The notes under the pieces were generated by a model. It did no database searches, was not told the DNA's origin, and saw only the letters and a program-made list of their open reading frames with translations. Below, piece after piece: positions 56,046 to 64,000 of a stretch of DNA of 64,000 nt. Origin of the DNA: Diplonema papillatum (Eukaryota; Euglenozoa; Diplonemea; Diplonemida; Diplonemidae); assembly GCA_030068145.1 (NCBI GenBank), contig JAPJBO010000353.1:62001-126000 (forward strand). Direction: 5' to 3'. The translations under genes and the position numbers were made by a program. Numbering within the stretch: the first letter of the stretch is position 1; the number at the start of each line of letters is the position of its first letter.

Positions 56046-57070
56046 TCAATCCGATCTGTCTTCCTCCTCGTCGTCGTCGTCGAAGGTGCTGACACCAGGC
56101 GGCAGTTCGGAGCCAAACTCGGCTTGCTCGTGCGACAGGCGGCTGTACCTCGCCTCGGCAGCGTTCTTCTTTCGGTACAGAATGACCAGCATCACGATCA
56201 GGATGAGGACGCCGAGGATCGTGATCCCCACACCAATCGCCATCTGTGTGCGTAAGTTTTGTGCGGTCGACAATTTCAAGTGGCGGCATGGCAAATCATC
56301 AGAAATAAGGCCCGAGACCCCCCCCCCCCTTCCCCAAGCCGGACATTGTACGCCAAAGTCTACTAAATGACACGTTCCCATACTCCGTCTTACTTTACGG
56401 TTAAAGTTCGCTTTTCTCTGCCCTTTCTCAGTCTCTGCAGTCTGCAGTTTAGTAGGAACCCCTAATCGTCGACATGATACTCGTGTGTTTCGCCACATCT
56501 CCGGGTAAATTCCACCTGGTCCAGGCGAAAATAGCGGGGAAGTGTCGGGGAGTTTCGGGGAACGTACCGCGTCCGGCACGGGTGGGAAAGGGGATAAGCA
56601 TAGTATTTGTGGAAAGCGAAAGTGGGGCGGCGGGTGGGTAACAAGCAAGGACGAGGAGAGAAGCCCCTTCTTCCTTACCGGAAGGTATCCATCTTCTCAT
56701 ATCCCAAGGGCCTGCAACAAGAAAAACGAGGAGGGCACACCTTTCTCGCCCCTACGCAACTTCGCGTTTCGACCGCAAGACTCCCTGCGTTGGATGGCCC
56801 TGCAGAGTCCGCCGCGCAAACGATGCCGTCCTTGAGAACGTATTGACGCGTCTGCTTGTCCTCGTCGGAGCACTCCGACCATCCGACTTCCCAGTCCTCA
56901 TCCCGGCAGCGGGGGTTGCAAGGAACAACTTTGTCCGCTGGAAACTCTCCCGCACACAAGCCGAGGGCGCTGTTCTTGTGGTACGTCGTAGTTTGTAGTC
57001 GCGTCGTCCGATTGCAGTCTGAGGTCTGTTCGACAAACGTGCAGGCGGGGCAAGCATGTGCTGTGTACAT
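56046..57070 (-). CDS. Second ELAPOR-family receptor, last two exons only
   Basis: Exons 56741-57070 (330 bases) and 56046-56243 (198 bases, stop at 56046) match exons 9 and 10 of the 38.6-45.1 kb receptor in length, phase and content: ACPACTFVEQTSDC, VPCNPRCRDEDWEVGWSECS, then MAIGVGITILGVLILIVMLV and YRKKNAAEARYSRL, ending in an acidic tail (FDDDDEEEDRSD). The donor is GTGTGC. No upstream exon (MRH or Cys repeats) is found between 57071 and 57810, where a satellite array begins and runs out of the window. So the gene either has an intron of more than 6.9 kb or is a 5'-truncated copy. Confidence 0.82.
56505..56570. repeat. CGGGGA-repeat dispersed element, copy 3 (intronic)
   Basis: CCACCTGGTCCAGGCGAAAA then AGCGGGGAAGTGTCGGGGAG and TTTCGGGGAA. 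It lies in the last intron of the second receptor gene and matches 23085-23165. Confidence 0.75.
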
Positions 57071-57121
57071 CTGTTCGGTGGCGGTAGGTAACCGTTAGCG
57101 GCAGGACGAGTCGTTTCCACA

Positions 57122-57245
57122 AGAGTTGGAGCTTGCACTGATAAATGAAGTATATCGGATTATCAACATCAACTGGCCGATGATGTTGAAATGTACAGGG
57201 TAAGAACCTTGCTGCTGGGGGCTTTCCTGGATTAGCACGTTTTCG
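57122..57245. repeat. Dispersed repeat, copy 2 (partner at 1499-1660)
   Basis: Same ordered words as at 1499-1660 (GCTTGCACTGATAA, ATCAACATCAACT, TGTACAGGGTAAGAACC, ATTAGCACGTTTTCGTTGGC). It lies about 50 bases upstream of the exon 9 acceptor of the second receptor. Confidence 0.55.
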
Positions 57246-57810
57246 TTGGCTTCAATTACTGTTTCATGTGCAACCGTTGTTCTGGGAATGTTCACTCCGC
57301 TTTTGCGAGAAATGCGTAGTTTTGGTTTATTCTTTGCTTTTCGTTGTCGACAACATGATTTACTTTCAGCATCTCTTCATGTATTTTGAGTTTTCTTTCT
57401 TTCCCATGGATGTTCCGGAAAGACAGGCACTTCGTTGTGTTTGTGTTTTCTCACGGCAGGCAAGCGAGACAAGCTAAATCAGCCAGCAAAGCCAGGTCGA
57501 CCTCGACCAGCCACGTACGCAAAGCTCACTACTGCCAACTCGGGTCCAAGTTTTGGGTCAGGTTTTGGGCTCAAGTTTCGGTCCGGTCTGAAGTCTGGGC
57601 CTAATTACTGGTAGCGCCAGGCCAGTAACCTGGTAACCAGACTGGTCCTGGACCTGGATTATGTCATCATGCCACGGAAAAGCCTCGAACAGACCGGGCG
57701 GTCTGCTCAGAGTCAGACTGCTGTCAGGCTGCGTGCAGTCTGGTAGTGTTAGTCTGAGCCTCTGGCAGCTGACGCTTGAAGTTGAACTGGTTGTCGTCTA
57801 TTGATGACCA

Positions 57811-60800
57811 ACCCAAGTTTGGGGGACCCAAGTTTGGGACCCAAGTTTGGGACCCAAGTTTGGGACCCAAGTTTGGGACCCAAGTTTGGGACCCAAGTTT
57901 GGGACCCAAGTTTGGGACCCAAGTTTGGGACCCAAGTTTGGGACCCAAGTTTGGGACCCAAGTTTGGGACCCAAGTTTGGGACCCAAGTTTGGAACCCAA
58001 GTTTGGAACCCAAGTTTGGAACCCAAGTTTGGAACCCAAGTTTGGAACCCAAGTTTGGAACCCAAGTTTGGAACCCAAGTTTGGAACCCAAGTTTGGAAC
58101 CCAAGTTTGGAACCCAAGTTTGGGACCCAAGTTTGGAACCCAAGTTTGGAACCCAAGTTTGGAACCCAAGTTTGGAACCCAAGTTTGGAACCCAAGTTTG
58201 GAACCCAAGTTTGGAACCCAAGTTTGGAACCCAAGTTTGGAACCCAAGTTTGGAACCCAAGTTTGGAACCCAAGTTTGGAACCCAAGTTTGGAACCCAAG
58301 TTTGGAACCCAAGTTTGGAACCCAAGTTTGGAACCCAAGTTTGGAACCCAAGTTTGGAACCCAAGTTTGGAACCCAAGTTTGGACCCAAGTTTGGGACCC
58401 AAGTTTGGGACCCAAGTTTGGGACCCAAGTTTGGGACCCAAGTTTGGGACCCAAGTTTGGGACCCAAGTTTGGGACCCAAGTTTGGGACCCAAGTTTGGG
58501 ACCCAAGTTTGGGACCCAAGTTTGGGACCCAAGTTTGGGAACCCAAGTTTGGACCCAAGTTTGGGACCCAAGTTTGGGACCCAAGTTTGGGACCCAAGTT
58601 TGGGACCCAAGTTTGGGACCCAAGTTTGGGACCCAAGTTTGGGACCCAAGTTTGGGACCCAAGTTTGGAACCCAAGTTTGGAACCCAAGTTTGGAACCCA
58701 AGTTTGGGACCCAAGTTTGGGACCCAAGTTTGGAACCCAAGTTTGGGACCCAAGTTTGGGACCCAAGTTTGGGACCCAAGTTTGGGACCCAAGTTTGGGA
58801 CCCAAGTTTGGGACCCAAGTTTGGGACCCAAGTTTGGGACCCAAGTTTGGGACCCAAGTTTGGGACCCAAGTTTGGGACCCAAGTTTGGGACCCAAGTTT
58901 GGGACCCAAGTTTGGGACCCAAGTTTGGGACCCAAGTTTGGGACCCAAGTTTGGGACCCAAGTTTGGGACCCAAGTTTGGGACCCAAGTTTGGGACCCAA
59001 GTTTGGGACCCAAGTTTGGGACCCAAGTTTGGAACCCAAGTTTGGGACCCAAGTTTGGGACCCAAGTTTGGAACCCAAGTTTGGAACCCAAGTTTGGAAC
59101 CCAAGTTTGGAACCCAAGTTTGGAACCCAAGTTTGGAACCCAAGTTTGGGACCCAAGTTTGGGACCCAAGTTTGGGACCCAAGTTTGGGACCCAAGTTTG
59201 GGACCCAAGTTTGGGACCCAAGTTTGGGACCCAAGTTTGGGACCCAAGTTTGGGACCCAAGTTTGGGACCCAAGTTTGGGACCCAAGTTTGGGACCCAAG
59301 TTTGGAACCCAAGTTTGGGACCCAAGTTTGGAACCCAAGTTTGGAACCCAAGTTTGGAACCCAAGTTTGGGACCCAAGTTTGGGACCCAAGTTTGGGACC
59401 CAAGTTTGGGACCCAAGTTTGGGACCCAAGTTTGGGACCCAAGTTTGGGACCCAAGTTTGGGACCCAAGTTTGGGACCCAAGTTTGGGACCCAAGTTTGG
59501 GACCCAAGTTTGGGACCCAAGTTTGGGACCCAAGTTTGGGACCCAAGTTTGGGACCCAAGTTTGGGACCCAAGTTTGGGACCCAAGTTTGGGACCCAAGT
59601 TTGGGACCCAAGTTTGGGACCCAAGTTTGGGACCCAAGTTTGGGACCCAAGTTTGGGACCCAAGTTTGGGACCCAAGTTTGGGACCCAAGTTTGGGACCC
59701 AAGTTTGGGACCCAAGTTTGGGACCCAAGTTTGGGACCCAAGTTTGGGACCCAAGTTTGGGACCCAAGTTTGGGACCCAAGTTTGGGACCCAAGTTTGGG
59801 ACCCAAGTTTGGGACCCAAGTTTGGGACCCAAGTTTGGGACCCAAGTTTGGGACCCAAGTTTGGGACCCAAGTTTGGGACCCAAGTTTGGGACCCAAGTT
59901 TGGGACCCAAGTTTGGGACCCAAGTTTGGGACCCAAGTTTGGGACCCAAGTTTGGGACCCAAGTTTGGGACCCAAGTTTGGGACCCAAGTTTGGGACCCA
60001 AGTTTGGGACCCAAGTTTGGGACCCAAGTTTGGGACCCAAGTTTGGAACCCAAGTTTGGAACCCAAGTTTGGAACCCAAGTTTGGAACCCAAGTTTGGGA
60101 CCCAAGTTTGGGACCCAAGTTTGGGACCCAAGTTTGGGACCCAAGTTTGGGACCCAAGTTTGGGACCCAAGTTTGGGACCCAAGTTTGGGACCCAAGTTT
60201 GGGACCCAAGTTTGGGACCCAAGTTTGGGACCCAAGTTTGGGACCCAAGTTTGGGACCCAAGTTTGGGACCCAAGTTTGGGACCCAAGTTTGGGACCCAA
60301 GTTTGGGACCCAAGTTTGGGACCCAAGTTTGGGACCCAAGTTTGGGACCCAAGTTTGGGACCCAAGTTTGGGACCCAAGTTTGGGACCCAAGTTTGGGAC
60401 CCAAGTTTGGGACCCAAGTTTGGGACCCAAGTTTGGGACCCAAGTTTGGGACCCAAGTTTGGGACCCAAGTTTGGGACCCAAGTTTGGGACCCAAGTTTG
60501 GGACCCAAGTTTGGGACCCAAGTTTGGGACCCAAGTTTGGGACCCAAGTTTGGAACCCAAGTTTGGAACCCAAGTTTGGAACCCAAGTTTGGAACCCAAG
60601 TTTGGGACCCAAGTTTGGGACCCAAGTTTGGGACCCAAGTTTGGGACCCAAGTTTGGGACCCAAGTTTGGGACCCAAGTTTGGGACCCAAGTTTGGGACC
60701 CAAGTTTGGGACCCAAGTTTGGGACCCAAGTTTGGGACCCAAGTTTGGAACCCAAGTTTGGGACCCAAGTTTGGAACCCAAGTTTGGAACCCAAGTTTGG

Positions 60801-63800
60801 AACCCAAGTTTGGGACCCAAGTTTGGGACCCAAGTTTGGGACCCAAGTTTGGGACCCAAGTTTGGGACCCAAGTTTGGGACCCAAGTTTGGGACCCAAGT
60901 TTGGGACCCAAGTTTGGGACCCAAGTTTGGGACCCAAGTTTGGGACCCAAGTTTGGGACCCAAGTTTGGGACCCAAGTTTGGGACCCAAGTTTGGGACCC
61001 AAGTTTGGGACCCAAGTTTGGGACCCAAGTTTGGGACCCAAGTTTGGGACCCAAGTTTGGGACCCAAGTTTGGGACCCAAGTTTGGGACCCAAGTTTGGA
61101 ACCCAAGTTTGGAACCCAAGTTTGGAACCCAAGTTTGGAACCCAAGTTTGGAACCCAAGTTTGGAACCCAAGTTTGGAACCCAAGTTTGGGACCCAAGTT
61201 TGGGACCCAAGTTTGGGACCCAAGTTTGGGACCCAAGTTTGGGACCCAAGTTTGGGACCCAAGTTTGGGACCCAAGTTTGGGACCCAAGTTTGGGACCCA
61301 AGTTTGGGACCCAAGTTTGGGACCCAAGTTTGGGACCCAAGTTTGGGACCCAAGTTTGGGACCCAAGTTTGGGACCCAAGTTTGGGACCCAAGTTTGGAA
61401 CCCAAGTTTGGAACCCAAGTTTGGAACCCAAGTTTGGAACCCAAGTTTGGAACCCAAGTTTGGGACCCAAGTTTGGGACCCAAGTTTGGGACCCAAGTTT
61501 GGAACCCAAGTTTGGAACCCAAGTTTGGAACCCAAGTTTGGAACCCAAGTTTGGAACCCAAGTTTGGAACCCAAGTTTGGAACCCAAGTTTGGAACCCAA
61601 GTTTGGGACCCAAGTTTGGGACCCAAGTTTGGGACCCAAGTTTGGGACCCAAGTTTGGGACCCAAGTTTGGGACCCAAGTTTGGGACCCAAGTTTGGGAC
61701 CCAAGTTTGGGACCCAAGTTTGGGACCCAAGTTTGGGACCCAAGTTTGGGACCCAAGTTTGGGACCCAAGTTTGGGACCCAAGTTTGGGACCCAAGTTTG
61801 GGACCCAAGTTTGGGACCCAAGTTTGGGACCCAAGTTTGGGACCCAAGTTTGGAACCCAAGTTTGGAACCCAAGTTTGGGACCCAAGTTTGGAACCCAAG
61901 TTTGGGACCCAAGTTTGGGACCCAAGTTTGGGACCCAAGTTTGGGACCCAAGTTTGGGACCCAAGTTTGGGACCCAAGTTTGGGACCCAAGTTTGGGACC
62001 CAAGTTTGGGACCCAAGTTTGGGACCCAAGTTTGGGACCCAAGTTTGGGACCCAAGTTTGGGACCCAAGTTTGGGACCCAAGTTTGGGACCCAAGTTTGG
62101 GACCCAAGTTTGGGACCCAAGTTTGGGACCCAAGTTTGGGACCCAAGTTTGGGACCCAAGTTTGGGACCCAAGTTTGGGACCCAAGTTTGGGACCCAAGT
62201 TTGGGACCCAAGTTTGGGACCCAAGTTTGGGACCCAAGTTTGGGACCCAAGTTTGGGACCCAAGTTTGGGACCCAAGTTTGGAACCCAAGTTTGGACCCA
62301 AGTTTGGAACCCAAGTTTGGAACCCAAGTTTGGAACCCAAGTTTGGAACCCAAGTTTGGAACCCAAGTTTGGAACCCAAGTTTGGAACCCAAGTTTGGAA
62401 CCCAAGTTTGGGACCCAAGTTTGGGACCCAAGTTTGGGACCCAAGTTTGGGACCCAAGTTTGGGACCCAAGTTTGGGACCCAAGTTTGGGACCCAAGTTT
62501 GGGACCCAAGTTTGGGACCCAAGTTTGGGACCCAAGTTTGGGACCCAAGTTTGGGACCCAAGTTTGGGACCCAAGTTTGGGACCCAAGTTTGGGACCCAA
62601 GTTTGGGACCCAAGTTTGGGACCCAAGTTTGGGACCCAAGTTTGGGACCCAAGTTTGGGACCCAAGTTTGGAACCCAAGTTTGGAACCCAAGTTTGGAAC
62701 CCAAGTTTGGAACCCAAGTTTGGGACCCAAGTTTGGGACCCAAGTTTGGGACCCAAGTTTGGAACCCAAGTTTGGAACCCAAGTTTGGAACCCAAGTTTG
62801 GAACCCAAGTTTGGAACCCAAGTTTGGAACCCAAGTTTGGAACCCAAGTTTGGAACCCAAGTTTGGAACCCAAGTTTGGAACCCAAGTTTGGAACCCAAG
62901 TTTGGGACCCAAGTTTGGGACCCAAGTTTGGGACCCAAGTTTGGGACCCAAGTTTGGGACCCAAGTTTGGGACCCAAGTTTGGGACCCAAGTTTGGGACC
63001 CAAGTTTGGGACCCAAGTTTGGAACCCAAGTTTGGAACCCAAGTTTGGAACCCAAGTTTGGAACCCAAGTTTGGGACCCAAGTTTGGGACCCAAGTTTGG
63101 GACCCAAGTTTGGGACCCAAGTTTGGGACCCAAGTTTGGGACCCAAGTTTGGGACCCAAGTTTGGGACCCAAGTTTGGGACCCAAGTTTGGAACCCAAGT
63201 TTGGGACCCAAGTTTGGGACCCAAGTTTGGAACCCAAGTTTGGGACCCAAGTTTGGGACCCAAGTTTGGGACCCAAGTTTGGGACCCAAGTTTGGGACCC
63301 AAGTTTGGGACCCAAGTTTGGGACCCAAGTTTGGGACCCAAGTTTGGGACCCAAGTTTGGGACCCAAGTTTGGGACCCAAGTTTGGGACCCAAGTTTGGG
63401 ACCCAAGTTTGGGACCCAAGTTTGGGACCCAAGTTTGGAACCCAAGTTTGGGACCCAAGTTTGGGACCCAAGTTTGGGACCCAAGTTTGGGACCCAAGTT
63501 TGGGACCCAAGTTTGGAACCCAAGTTTGGAACCCAAGTTTGGAACCCAAGTTTGGAACCCAAGTTTGGAACCCAAGTTTGGAACCCAAGTTTGGAACCCA
63601 AGTTTGGAACCCAAGTTTGGAACCCAAGTTTGGGACCCAAGTTTGGGACCCAAGTTTGGGACCCAAGTTTGGGACCCAAGTTTGGAACCCAAGTTTGGGA
63701 CCCAAGTTTGGGACCCAAGTTTGGGACCCAAGTTTGGGACCCAAGTTTGGGACCCAAGTTTGGGACCCAAGTTTGGGACCCAAGTTTGGAACCCAAGTTT

Positions 63801-64000
63801 GGGACCCAAGTTTGGGACCCAAGTTTGGGACCCAAGTTTGGGACCCAAGTTTGGGACCCAAGTTTGGGACCCAAGTTTGGGACCCAAGTTTGGGACCCAA
63901 GTTTGGAACCCAAGTTTGGAACCCAAGTTTGGGACCCAAGTTTGGGACCCAAGTTTGGGACCCAAGTTTGGGACCCAAGTTTGGGACCCAAGTTTGGGAC
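57811..64000. repeat. 13-bp satellite array, about 475 copies, runs off the window
   Basis: Tandem unit GGGACCCAAGTTT with one main variant, GGAACCCAAGTTT, plus a few 12-base and 14-base units (for example near 58380 and 62290). Variants come in long runs rather than at random. Each unit holds CCCAA-GT-TTGGG, an interrupted palindrome. 13 is not a multiple of 3 and no stop triplet occurs, so all three frames of each strand are open. On the minus strand the 39-base period reads VPNLGPKLGSQTW. These are not genes. The array is not closed in this window. Confidence 0.97.

Noticed and set aside
57724-63991. Three minus-strand frames of over 2000 codons
   Set aside because: They are the 13-bp satellite read in three registers. 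The unit lacks stops, so length is no evidence of a gene; there is no domain and no constraint between copies.

Overview
The window is nuclear DNA of an intron-rich eukaryote, most likely a microbial protist. Its genes are split by GT-AG introns with a strong GTATGC/GTATGT donor preference. They encode eukaryote-only families: ELAPOR-type receptor, EBP sterol isomerase, CHORD-CS, TRIM-like B-box/SPRY, WD40/EF-hand and APP1 lipid phosphatase. Composition, intron density and repeat load would suit a chromerid, another alveolate or another large-genome alga, but I cannot fix the lineage from sequence alone. Every supported gene, and the one retroelement, reads on the minus strand; no plus-strand gene could be supported.

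Layout, left to right. 0-3 kb: a fold-back hairpin, homopolymer tracts, an internal piece of an unknown gene and a degenerate retroelement scrap. 3.3-5.3 kb: APP1-type phosphatase. 6.4-8.1 kb: CHORD-CS co-chaperone. 8.7-10.7 kb: Rieske [2Fe-2S] protein with an N-myristoylation-type start. 11.6-16.9 kb: a PDZ gene and a second, unrecognised gene (possibly one locus), with a 31-bp satellite filling one intron. 17.1-21.7 kb: a DIRS-order tyrosine-recombinase retrotransposon with identical 117-bp terminal repeats, between clusters of a GCACCGGTGC palindrome. 22.2-22.9 kb: a small two-exon gene. 26.0-28.9 kb: EF-hand/WD40 gene. 30.3-36.9 kb: large TRIM-like gene. 38.6-45.1 kb: complete ten-exon ELAPOR-family receptor. 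46.6-53.0 kb: two intronless EBP paralogues around a two-exon prostaglandin-reductase-like gene, plus an orphan TBC exon. 56.0-57.1 kb: the last two exons of a second ELAPOR paralogue. 57.8 kb to the end: about 6.2 kb of a 13-bp satellite that continues past the window.

The genes are ordinary cellular functions (sterol synthesis, lipid signalling, chaperone and trafficking scaffolds) and do not form a pathway cluster. The unusual parts are structural: a satellite open in all six frames that sits where the 5' half of the second receptor should be, satellites and dispersed repeats inside introns, and paired paralogues (receptor/EBP) in mirror order but on the same strand. Exon models were built by hand from reading-frame phase and splice consensus. 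Those described as phase-consistent are good to within about a base; first exons are often undetermined.
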